Counted from the first letter of the stretch, positions 1 to 6,367 are shown. The stretch: DNA of 8,557 bases from an uncultured Novosphingobium sp. (GCA_946886365.1 CAMPIM010000126.1:1-8557), one strand, 5' to 3'. The notes: generated from the sequence alone by a model not told the origin. Numbers and translations: made by a program.

Positions 1-71
1 GGCCCGGCAGGACTCGAACCCGCAACCTAGCCGTTATGAGCGGCCAGCTCTAACCGTTGAGCTACAGGCCC
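1..71 (-). tRNA. tRNA with CAT anticodon, probably tRNA-Ile2 (lysidine type), 3' end cut by window edge
   Basis: The minus strand folds as a full cloverleaf: acceptor 5' strand GGGCCTG, D arm GCTC/GAGC, anticodon stem GGCCG/CGGCT with loop CTCATAA (anticodon CAT at 36-38), five-base variable region, and T arm GCGGG/CCTGC with loop TTCGAGT. The last acceptor base, the discriminator and any CCA lie beyond the left edge. A CAT anticodon can be initiator Met, elongator Met or Ile2. A paired first base (G1 with the expected C72) argues against initiator. The short D loop and the C4-G69 and C5-G68 pairs resemble E. coli tRNA-Ile2, where TilS converts C34 to lysidine so that AUA is read. Elongator Met remains possible. 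The gene lies 25 nt downstream of the deacetylase stop on the same strand. Confidence 0.93.
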
Positions 72-83
72 CACCTGCCCGAC

Positions 84-112
84 CGGATAAGCAGCATCAC
101 GCCGCTTGGCAA
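84..112 (-). promoter_or_regulatory. candidate tRNA promoter inside the 3' end of the deacetylase gene
   Basis: On the minus strand a -35-like TTGCCA (107-112) is followed after 17 bp by a -10-like TATCCG (84-89). This would start transcription near position 77, a few bases before the tRNA 5' end at 71. The -35 matches the sigma-70 consensus at five of six positions, but the -10 at only three. The element spans the deacetylase stop codon (97-99). Read-through from the upstream operon is the alternative. Confidence 0.3.
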
Positions 113-1134
113 GCCTGTCTCGGCACCGGCACTGCTGCCAATAATTGATCCAGCGACGCGGTCCCGATATTACGCCGGGCAAGGTGATCCAGAACCGTGT
201 CCCACCACCGGTAAAAGGCCGCCTGATCTGCCGCATCGCGGACATAGGGCGTATGGCCCGGCTCCAGCGTCGGCGAATGAAAACTGAAGCTCAGCACTGC
301 CGCGCCTTCTTCGATCAGAGCGTCGATCGCCCTTATCGCGTCACGCACCGGCACGCCTTCCGGCGTCAAGGGAATGCGGCTGAACATGCCCGTTCTCGCC
401 AATCCCGATGCCAGGGGGCTGACATTCCGCAAATGCTCATAAAGCCGATCGCCCCCACGCCGCAGCAGGCCGGTGAAGGCGGTCGAAAGCGGCAGTTCCA
501 CAAGCGATCGTTCCGGCCCGGCCCAATAGGGATTGATCGGCAGGCCGCGAAAATCGGGTCCATGCTGGCCGCTATAGTCAAACCGGCTTCGCACAGAGCT
601 ATCCAGACGAAATCCAGCCTGCTCCAACAATCGCGCACTATTATGACCCACGCCATAACGCCCCGCGCGATAGGCGGCAGGGCGTTTTCCGAAACGCTCG
701 GCAATGCGTTGGCACAGCTGCTCCAGCTTGGCCCGTTCCAACGCCTCAGGAAGGAAACCGGCATAGCTGTTCGCCTCCGTCACCTCCTCCACATGCGGCG
801 GATTGACCCAGGGATGCAGGTGAGCGCCCATATCGGCCGCCCCGTCCGCGACCCATTGCGCCATCATGCCCGCGGCAGCATCGCTATCGATCACCGGATA
901 ATCGGCGACGTAGATCGGCTTCACCCCGGCCGCCTGAAAATAGGCTTGGCCACGCGCCATCCCGGCCAGCGCGGTCACGGCATGACCGTCACGGCTGAAT
1001 GGCGCGTTCCAGTCAAACTCCTCCTCGGTATCAACGAACAGCATGAACCGCGTCCCGAAATCGGGGGATAGCGTGATCATGTCGTCCGGCGTCGGCGCGC
1101 GCAGCAGACTGCCGTCATGGGGCAAAGCGTTCAT
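97..1134 (-). CDS. polysaccharide deacetylase family protein (CE4, WalW-like)
   Basis: This 345-aa protein resembles the WalW-like branch of the NodB/CE4 carbohydrate deacetylases, which act on or are linked to surface polysaccharide. Visible motifs in order are DTEEEFDW (residues 35-42), HLHPW (105-109, candidate metal histidines), YRAGRYG (155-161) and FHSPTLEPGH (285-294). These match the CE4 order acidic motif, His pair, Arg/Gly loop and C-terminal His. Motif 1 differs from the usual TFDDG, so true deacetylase activity is not assured. No signal peptide or membrane segment is evident, which suggests a cytoplasmic protein. The ATG at 1134 is chosen because an AGGGGA Shine-Dalgarno sits 6 nt before it; an in-frame TTG at 1155 has none. 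The gene lies 48 nt after the kinase stop with no terminator between, so the two are probably co-transcribed. The family call is firm; the substrate is unknown. Confidence 0.85.
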   Translation of the reverse strand: MNALPHDGSLLRAPTPDDMITLSPDFGTRFMLFVDTEEEFDWNAPFSRDGHAVTALAGMARGQAYFQAAGVKPIYVADYPVIDSDAAAGMMAQWVADGAADMGAHLHPWVNPPHVEEVTEANSYAGFLPEALERAKLEQLCQRIAERFGKRPAAYRAGRYGVGHNSARLLEQAGFRLDSSVRSRFDYSGQHGPDFRGLPINPYWAGPERSLVELPLSTAFTGLLRRGGDRLYEHLRNVSPLASGLARTGMFSRIPLTPEGVPVRDAIRAIDALIEEGAAVLSFSFHSPTLEPGHTPYVRDAADQAAFYRWWDTVLDHLARRNIGTASLDQLLAAVPVPRQACQAA

Positions 1135-1140
1135 GCCCTT

Positions 1141-1146
1141 TCCCCT
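1141..1146 (-). promoter_or_regulatory. ribosome binding site deciding the deacetylase start
   Basis: On the minus strand AGGGGA lies 6 nt before the ATG at 1134, within a purine-rich run. It supports that ATG over the in-frame TTG at 1155, which falls upstream of this site. Confidence 0.65.
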
Positions 1147-1182
1147 ACCCCTCAATGGTTGCGATAGGGTTTCGCGCGGGGA

Positions 1183-2940
1183 TCAGAGGCTCCCTGCCGC
1201 GTCCTCCGCCGATGTGATGGCGGGCATCGAAAGCAGGAATCGGTCAGCTTCGATCTGCAACGCGCCGCCGCATCCTGCCGCCAGGCTCCGGATCAGCCGC
1301 AGTGAAAAGCCAAGGCCCAGCAGCGGCCCGTCGGCCCAGTCGCCGTCGGCGGTATAGCCCGGATCAAGCAGGCGCTCATCCTCCATCCCGTCCAGGCTCG
1401 CGGGTCTGTCGACCGCCAGCATCACGCAGCCATGCCCGCCATCCGGCTGGAACCAGCAGGCCCCGCTCAGTGCTTCGCCCGGCGCTGCGACGGAAACGAC
1501 CGTCCGCATCAGATGCTGCACCATGCGTTCACCCTGCACCGGATCGATCCGCACCATCGGCAGCGCTCGCGCCAGATTGATGTCGATCTGCGCGCCATTG
1601 CCTTCGCCCTGTTCGCGGAACCGGGCGGAAACCTGCGCGATCAACAGCGCCGGATCGACGGCGCTCGGCGCCTCCGCCCCTTCGCCCCGCGATACGCGAG
1701 CGGCCAGGTCAAGGTCATCGAACGCGGCTAGCAAATGCCGGGCGTCCAGCGCGATCTTTCCTGCCATCTCGCGATATTCCGGCCCGCTCGGCCCGAACAG
1801 TTCCTGCTCGATAATGTCGGCAAAGCCCAGGATGGCGTTCAGTGGCGTACGCAGCTCATGGACCAGCTGACGCAACGAGTCAGCCGAAAGCCCCGCAACA
1901 GACACAGGCTCGGCCTGTGGCGGGGCGGCTACTTCATGCAGATAGGGGCGGCGCGCCTGACCGCGATAGCCCTGGAATCGGCCTGACCTTGGATCAAAGA
2001 ACGGCGTCGCGGAAAGGCGCCATTCCCCGGCCATTGCGCCGCCGACAACGGTATAGCGTCCATTCTGAAACCCGCTCCGCCGCATGAAGGCGCCCGCGAC
2101 GCTGCCGTCCGGCCCGCTCGCCCCGGCAACAGCCACCTCACCCAACGACAGCCCCACCAGCGCCGCGCGCGGCCCCTGATCGACCCAGATGATCATGCCC
2201 GTCGCATCAGTCTCGAACGCAAAGGCGTTGACGACCTCCGCCTGCCCGGTGTCAGCCCGCGGAACGACCACGTCGGGCACCCGCCGCGCACTGGTGAAGC
2301 GTTCGATCCGGTCCACGAGGTTGCGGATTTGGTCGTCACCCACCGGGACGTCATCCGCCGCTTCATCGGCAGGCTCCTCGATCAGCGCTTCCTCTACGTC
2401 CGCTGACGGAGGCAACTGCTCGGCAGGCGCCATCATCGCGGGCGTCAACAGCATGTCGTCCGCTTGTTCGCTCGGCTCCACCGCCAGATCGCTCGTCAGT
2501 ACCAGATCAGCCGCGCCAAATGCTTCCAACGCCTGCTGCGTCCCGGCACCCAGATCACGCCGCCCGCGCAGCACACCACGCGCAGTCGGAGTAAGGCGGG
2601 GCAGCAGGACGATCCACGCGTCATCCGGCAGCCGCGCGCGCGACATCGCCGCCGCCGCGATCGCCGGACGATCATTGGCAAAAAACTCCACCAGCGCGGG
2701 CGAACGAAGGCGGCCGCCCAGTTCGACCACCGTGGCGATCCGCTGCGTTTCCGACAATTGGGATTGTAGCGCCGCGAGCCGATCAAGCAGCGCGGCACGT
2801 TCCTCATCCGGCAAAGTGTCGCGATCCGCGCGATCATTCTGCGCGAGCAGGTCGACGCACTGACGCCACAGCGTCACCGCGCCCAAACCGCTCCTATTCT
2901 CTGCGGCCAGAACCGTCTGCATCAGATCGTTGAAGCGCAC
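1183..2940 (-). CDS. soluble PAS-domain sensor histidine kinase with degenerate ATP-binding domain
   Basis: This 585-aa protein has an N-terminal helical region (about 1-150), an acidic linker (about 150-200), a PAS-like domain (about 237-331), a HisKA dimerisation helix pair (about 352-416) and a C-terminal HATPase-like domain (about 426-574). The phospho-acceptor is His361 in HELRTPLNAI, a textbook H box. In the ATP-binding half the G2 loop is clear (LLGLGFSL, about 540-547), but the expected N-box Asn is missing from MVQHLMRTVVSVA (473-485), and no DxGxG G1 box is seen. It may be a weak kinase, a phosphatase or a phosphotransfer protein. No transmembrane segment is apparent, so it should sense a cytoplasmic signal. 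GTG at 2940 is chosen because AAGGGG lies 6 nt upstream; an in-frame ATG at 2982 lacks a good ribosome site. No response regulator is in the window, so the partner is unknown. The deacetylase follows in the probable operon. Confidence 0.87.
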   Translation of the reverse strand: MRFNDLMQTVLAAENRSGLGAVTLWRQCVDLLAQNDRADRDTLPDEERAALLDRLAALQSQLSETQRIATVVELGGRLRSPALVEFFANDRPAIAAAAMSRARLPDDAWIVLLPRLTPTARGVLRGRRDLGAGTQQALEAFGAADLVLTSDLAVEPSEQADDMLLTPAMMAPAEQLPPSADVEEALIEEPADEAADDVPVGDDQIRNLVDRIERFTSARRVPDVVVPRADTGQAEVVNAFAFETDATGMIIWVDQGPRAALVGLSLGEVAVAGASGPDGSVAGAFMRRSGFQNGRYTVVGGAMAGEWRLSATPFFDPRSGRFQGYRGQARRPYLHEVAAPPQAEPVSVAGLSADSLRQLVHELRTPLNAILGFADIIEQELFGPSGPEYREMAGKIALDARHLLAAFDDLDLAARVSRGEGAEAPSAVDPALLIAQVSARFREQGEGNGAQIDINLARALPMVRIDPVQGERMVQHLMRTVVSVAAPGEALSGACWFQPDGGHGCVMLAVDRPASLDGMEDERLLDPGYTADGDWADGPLLGLGFSLRLIRSLAAGCGGALQIEADRFLLSMPAITSAEDAAGSL

Positions 2941-2946
2941 TCTATT

Positions 2947-2952
2947 CCCCTT
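2947..2952 (-). promoter_or_regulatory. ribosome binding site deciding the kinase GTG start
   Basis: AAGGGG on the minus strand is spaced 6 nt from the GTG at 2940. The protein then begins VRFNDLMQTV. The longer ATG start at 2982 would add 14 residues and has only pyrimidine-rich sequence just before it. Confidence 0.65.
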
Positions 2953-3069
2953 GAGGACTTCCGGCGATGTGCAGAACTTCATCGTGGAAGGAAATCATGC
3001 CGCAGGAATAAGCCTTCCCGCCGGTTAGGGAAAGGGGGCGGACGTGGCGATTTCGGATCGTCGCATAGT

Positions 3070-3098
3070 GGGACAATTGCATTGCCCTGAAATATTAT
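3070..3098 (+). promoter_or_regulatory. candidate promoter and overlapping inverted repeat before the Lrp-type regulator
   Basis: GGGACA (3070-3075) and TATTAT (3093-3098) are separated by 17 bp and match sigma-70 -35 and -10 at four and five positions. Transcription would start near 3105. Overlapping it is an inverted repeat: GGG, one extra A, CAAT, a TGC centre, then ATTGCCC (3070-3087). The AT-rich patch at 3089-3104 stands out from the GC-rich surroundings. Lrp/AsnC proteins often bind such sites near their own promoter, so autoregulation, and possibly control of the divergent kinase operon, is an inference. The rest of the 2941-3116 spacer shows only a small bulged hairpin near 3013-3035. 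Confidence 0.35.
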
Positions 3099-3116
3099 TA
3101 TGATGTTGGGCACGAA

Positions 3117-3614
3117 ATGAGAAAGGAAATAATCAAGCGGATGGCTGGCCCGAATATCGACGACATCGATCTGCACATCCTGGGCGAGCTGCAACAGGAC
3201 GGCCGGATGACCAATGTGGAACTGGCTCGAAAGGTCGGATTGACCGCCCCGCCCTGCCTGCGCCGGGTCCGCGCGCTTGAGGAAAGCGGCGCGATCAATT
3301 CCTACCACGCCGTCGTCAACCCGGCCATGCTGGGCTACACCATCACCGTCTTCGCGATGGTCAGCCTGAAGAGTCAGGCGGAAGCTGACCTGAAAGCCTT
3401 TGAAGATCATGTCGCGACCCTGCCGGAGGTGCGCGAATGCTACATGCTCAATGGTGAGATCGACTTCATCCTGAAGGTCGTGGCGAAGGACCTCCAGAGC
3501 TTCCAGCAGTTTCTCACCTCGAAATTGACGCCCGCGCCAAATGTGGTGAGCGTCAAGACCTCTCTCACCATCCGCATGGCGAAGAACCTGCCGGGCGTCC
3601 CCCTGCCCCTTTGA
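3117..3614 (+). CDS. Lrp/AsnC family transcriptional regulator
   Basis: This 165-aa protein has the standard two-domain Lrp/AsnC layout and usual length. An N-terminal helix-turn-helix spans about 15-60, with recognition region NVELARKVGLTAPPCLRRV (33-51). A RAM ligand-binding domain spans about 70-155, with the typical core ECYMLNGEIDFILKVV (107-122). Members form dimers to octamers, often bind amino acids or other small metabolites, and regulate transport and metabolism genes. The ligand cannot be read from the sequence. Two in-frame ATG starts are possible: 3117, about 12 nt after a putative transcription start, and 3141, which gives MAGPNIDDID and has AAGGA 13 nt upstream, rather far. The longer form is reported, but 3141 is a serious alternative. 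The gene diverges from the kinase operon and converges on the exported repeat gene. Confidence 0.92.
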   Translation: MRKEIIKRMAGPNIDDIDLHILGELQQDGRMTNVELARKVGLTAPPCLRRVRALEESGAINSYHAVVNPAMLGYTITVFAMVSLKSQAEADLKAFEDHVATLPEVRECYMLNGEIDFILKVVAKDLQSFQQFLTSKLTPAPNVVSVKTSLTIRMAKNLPGVPLPL

Positions 3615-3624
3615 CCAGCAAAAT

Positions 3625-3644
3625 GGCGGCGATCGCTCGCCGCC
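3625..3644 (-). terminator. intrinsic terminator of the 424-aa gene
   Basis: A perfect 8-bp stem GGCGGCGA/TCGCCGCC closes a 4-nt loop. On the minus strand it is followed by ATTTTGC, a short U-run, fitting termination of the gene that stops at 3695. On the plus strand it is not followed by T, so it would serve the regulator gene only weakly. Confidence 0.6.
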
Positions 3645-3648
3645 ACTA

Positions 3649-3680
3649 GGCCAGCAGCGCTTCTGTGTCGCGCGCTGGCC
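3649..3680. terminator. second hairpin between convergent genes
   Basis: GGCCAGC, one bulged A, GCGC, then a 9-nt loop and GCGCGCTGGCC form an 11-bp stem with a single bulge. It sits between the stops of the regulator (3614) and the 424-aa gene (3695), beside the first hairpin. It lacks a U-tract on either side, so it may act as a transcript-end stabiliser or weak terminator for the plus-strand regulator. Confidence 0.4.
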
Positions 3681-3694
3681 CTTGGATCAATCGC

Positions 3695-4969
3695 TTAGCT
3701 CGCAGGCGGAGCCGCCACCGGCTGAAACGCTGTCTTGCGGCTCTGCTGATCAACCCAAACGCTCCAGAATCCAGCGACGTTGGCCCAATTACCCGTCACC
3801 TGAGCAAGCGCCGCCTTGGCCCCCGCAAGATCGCCCGAACGCGCGAGAGCTATGCCGAGCCGCGCATTGGCCTTCCCCTGATCAACCCCACCCTTCGACA
3901 GGGCCCGCCGGTACATCTCGACCGCCTGCGGGAACTGGCTGAGCGAAAAATAGCTGTCCGCCACGGCCAACGCCGCCGACCCATCCTTCGCGCCTGCGGC
4001 CTTCTTTGCCGCAGCGGGCAGCGCCGCGATTTCCTTGGCGGCCTTTGGCGTCACGCTCTTCATCAGGCTGGCGGTCGCGGCCTGTGCTTGCGTCAGCTTG
4101 CCCGCCGAACGCCCCGCTTCGATGATGGCTTTCGTCTCAGCATAATTGCCCGCCTTTTCAGCAAGCTGCGCATAGGCCTGATAGTCCCGCTCGCTCGCCA
4201 TCGCGCCGTTCGCTGCCTGTAAGCGATACAGGTCCAACTGCGGCTGCGCGTCGGTGCCGGGCGCCGTCAGATAGTTGGCAAGCGCCGACCGCCATTCCCC
4301 CGCCGAACCATAATGGGTCAGCCGCTCGCGATAGAGCGAACCAACCTCCGCCCAATCCCCGGCCGCATAGGCAAGCGAGATCGCCCGGTCATACCAGGCC
4401 GCAGGAATCGCCTGTCCTGACGCCCGCTGCCGGGCCAGCGCATCCTGCACGAAGGGGCGCGCTTCTTTGGCCTTGTTCTTGCGAAGGTAGATGTCGGCGC
4501 GCAGCATCGTCGCGTCGATCCCGTCATAACCCAGCGTCTTGGCATAATCGAGCTGCGCGAACGCATCGTCATAATTGCCCACCACATAGGACAGATAGCC
4601 CGCGACGTAGCGCAATCGCGGCGCATCCTTCTTGGGCACGGAACTGGTCTTGAACATGTCCGTCAACGCGATCCGTTGCGCCTGGAAATTCTGCTTGAGC
4701 ACGGCCAGCTCGAACCGCAGCCCAGCCGCTGCATAGGCCTCATAATCGCTCGTCGGCGTCAGGCCGCTGATCTGCGCCTGCGCCGTATTGACGTCGCCTG
4801 CCTTGATCGCGCTGTCGGCTGCTTGAGCCGCTGCACGAAACCCTTCGCTCATGACGATGACCGGCCCGCTGGCCGACGCCTTTTTCGCCGCCGCTGGCAT
4901 TGCAAAAGCCGCGACGGCGGTGATCGCAAGAAAGCCTGATTTCAGCATGGATTGTCGCAGCGCGATCAT
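3695..4969 (-). CDS. exported TPR-like repeat protein, paralog A (function unknown)
   Basis: This 424-aa protein begins with a Sec-type signal peptide: MIALRQSMLK, a hydrophobic core at about 12-24, and cleavage likely after AAA at 26-28. The rest is almost entirely helical and Ala-rich. TPR-like helix pairs can be seen at about 115-147 (ending NYDDAFAQLDYAKTLGY), 152-182, 331-361 (ending FPQAVEMYRRALSKGG) and 364-395. No catalytic motif is seen; a periplasmic protein-binding or scaffold role is inferred. It aligns along most of its length with the 426-aa protein encoded immediately upstream. Examples are GQAIPAAWYDRAISLA against GQVPAQWYQIGVSRA and KGGVDQGKANARLGIA against KGGVDADEVNTRMGIA. 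ATG at 4969 is chosen because AGGGGA (4978-4983) lies 8 nt upstream; the internal ATG at 4948 has no such site. No clear promoter was found, so its expression may depend on leakage past the upstream terminator. Confidence 0.85.
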   Translation of the reverse strand: MIALRQSMLKSGFLAITAVAAFAMPAAAKKASASGPVIVMSEGFRAAAQAADSAIKAGDVNTAQAQISGLTPTSDYEAYAAAGLRFELAVLKQNFQAQRIALTDMFKTSSVPKKDAPRLRYVAGYLSYVVGNYDDAFAQLDYAKTLGYDGIDATMLRADIYLRKNKAKEARPFVQDALARQRASGQAIPAAWYDRAISLAYAAGDWAEVGSLYRERLTHYGSAGEWRSALANYLTAPGTDAQPQLDLYRLQAANGAMASERDYQAYAQLAEKAGNYAETKAIIEAGRSAGKLTQAQAATASLMKSVTPKAAKEIAALPAAAKKAAGAKDGSAALAVADSYFSLSQFPQAVEMYRRALSKGGVDQGKANARLGIALARSGDLAGAKAALAQVTGNWANVAGFWSVWVDQQSRKTAFQPVAAPPAS

Positions 4970-4977
4970 GTCGGCCG

Positions 4978-4983
4978 TCCCCT
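4978..4983 (-). promoter_or_regulatory. ribosome binding site of paralog A
   Basis: AGGGGA on the minus strand, 8 nt before the ATG at 4969, supports the start that retains the full signal peptide. Confidence 0.6.
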
Positions 4984-4992
4984 TTTATGTCG

Positions 4993-5008
4993 TGCGCCGT
5001 CTGGCGCA
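4993..5008 (-). repeat. small inverted repeat in the leader of paralog A
   Basis: TGCGCC and GGCGCA form a perfect 6-bp stem with a 4-nt loop, only about 10 nt upstream of the AGGGGA ribosome site. There is no U-run, so it is not a standard terminator. The same stem letters occur in the larger terminator hairpin 30 bp further upstream, so the two could pair across each other. Confidence 0.4.
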
Positions 5009-5038
5009 GGTCCCTGTTATGTCGATGATAGGAAAGAA

Positions 5039-5066
5039 GGTGCGCCCATCACCCGATCGGCGCACC
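5039..5066 (-). terminator. intrinsic terminator of paralog B
   Basis: A perfect 8-bp stem GGTGCGCC/GGCGCACC with a 12-nt loop starts 10 nt after the stop codon of the 426-aa gene. On the minus strand it is followed by TTCTTTCC, a T-rich tail. Its strength suggests the two paralogs are not simply one transcript, though partial read-through is possible. Confidence 0.7.
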
Positions 5067-5076
5067 CTGTTTCAAA

Positions 5077-6357
5077 TCAGGCCTTGGTGGCGAGATAGGC
5101 CAGCCAGAGATCGGCGATCTTCTTGCGCGTCCCGGCCTGAACCGACTGGAAAGCCGCCTTGGCCGAAGCGACATCGCCGCCCAGTGCCTTGGCGATGCCC
5201 ATGCGCGTATTCACTTCGTCCGCATCGACGCCGCCCTTCTGCTTGGCGAGGTCGAACATCGCAGCCGCCTTGGCATAATCGCCATAGCCGAGGTAGGCGT
5301 CCGCCGTGGCCGCCGCGATCTTGCCAGTGGCAGCCTTGCGGGCATCAGCTTCCGCGGAAGCCAGCGATGCCTTGTCGCCCGCAATCTTCGGCGTTGTGGT
5401 CTGGTACAGGTCCGCACCTGCCGTGCCCTTCAGCACGCCCTTGGCGCGGCCCTGATCGATCGCCGACTTTACCTCGCCATAGATGCCGGTCTTTGACGCC
5501 ATTTCACCATATTCAAGGAAGTCGCCCGCGACCACCAGGCCGCCCGATGCAGCCATCAAGCGGAGAACATCCAGATTCTCGCGTGCCGTGATGTTGGGGT
5601 TGGATTGCTGGAACAGGCGGATGAGCGTGCGAAGATTCTCGCCGTTGGGAGCCGCCTGATAAGCCAATGTCGCCCATTCGGTCACTTCGGGCAGGCGCGA
5701 TGCCGCCGCGCGGCTCACGCCGATCTGATACCATTGGGCTGGCACCTGACCGCCCGCCGCCTTGGTGGCGTTGGCGGCGGCCTTCAAGGCGGAAAGGCCC
5801 TTCTGGTTAAGGCCGCGAGCGGGTTCAGCGGAAGGATTGGCCGTCCCCGCCTTCCCGAAATAGGCCTGCGCCAGCGTCGCGTTGACCGCTTCAGGCTTGT
5901 AGCCCGCCTGAGCCGCCGCCTGCGCCCGCTGGATCGCCAGATCATAATTCTTCGCCTGCATCGCCTGATCGGCGGCAACCGCGTTGAATTGTCCGACCTG
6001 GTCCGCCGGGGTGAGGCCGCTGTCCAGCATCTGCGTTAGCGCTTCGCTCTGCATCGCGCTGTCCTTGGCGGCGATGGACGCATTCAGCTTGACGGCACCA
6101 ATCTGATATTTGTCATCGTTCGACTTGGCCTTGCTGTCTGCATCGGCCAGCGCCGCCTTGGCTGCGGCAAAGTCATTCTTCGCCGCCGCCGTCTGCGCCG
6201 CCTGCAGTGCCTTTATCACATCGGGAGAGACGTTGAGCTTGGGCGCGCCGCCCTTCTTCTCGTCCTTCTTCGCCGCCATCGCGGGCGCGGAAATGGCGCC
6301 TCCAGCCAGCGCGAGCGTCAGCGCGAGCGCCACGGGGGATACAAAACGCATGATCAT
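5077..6357 (-). CDS. exported TPR-like repeat protein, paralog B (function unknown)
   Basis: This 426-aa protein starts with a signal peptide: MIMRF, a hydrophobic stretch at about 5-22, and cleavage probably after AMA at 26-28. A Lys-rich segment follows (30-40), then Ala-rich helices. TPR-like units are seen at about 120-152 (ending NYDLAIQRAQAAAQAGY), 345-376 (ending YAKAAAMFDLAKQKGG) and 379-408. It is the tandem paralog of the 424-aa protein and nearly equal in length. The pair share blocks from the N-terminal third to a C-terminal Trp-containing helix. No enzyme motif is present; a periplasmic binding or scaffold role is inferred. Two starts differ by only two codons: ATG at 6357 (3 nt after GAGGAG) and ATG at 6351 (9 nt after it). 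The upstream side has a good promoter and a structured leader. The gene is divergent from gyrA. Confidence 0.87.
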   Translation of the reverse strand: MIMRFVSPVALALTLALAGGAISAPAMAAKKDEKKGGAPKLNVSPDVIKALQAAQTAAAKNDFAAAKAALADADSKAKSNDDKYQIGAVKLNASIAAKDSAMQSEALTQMLDSGLTPADQVGQFNAVAADQAMQAKNYDLAIQRAQAAAQAGYKPEAVNATLAQAYFGKAGTANPSAEPARGLNQKGLSALKAAANATKAAGGQVPAQWYQIGVSRAAASRLPEVTEWATLAYQAAPNGENLRTLIRLFQQSNPNITARENLDVLRLMAASGGLVVAGDFLEYGEMASKTGIYGEVKSAIDQGRAKGVLKGTAGADLYQTTTPKIAGDKASLASAEADARKAATGKIAAATADAYLGYGDYAKAAAMFDLAKQKGGVDADEVNTRMGIAKALGGDVASAKAAFQSVQAGTRKKIADLWLAYLATKA

Positions 6358-6367
6358 CTTCTCCTCT

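Noticed and set aside
145..1071. A 308-codon plus-strand frame across the deacetylase gene
   Set aside because: Antisense shadow of the deacetylase, with arginine- and histidine-rich, domain-free translation and no ribosome site.
1135..1182. A terminator or promoter between kinase and deacetylase
   Set aside because: No stem with a U-tail and no paired -35/-10 were found. Only the ribosome site is supported.
2979..3410. A 143-codon minus-strand frame overlapping the regulator
   Set aside because: Antisense to the clear Lrp/AsnC gene, and its translation shows no domain.
4851..5591. A 246-codon plus-strand frame across both repeat genes
   Set aside because: Pro/Arg-rich shadow that crosses a terminator and two real minus-strand genes.
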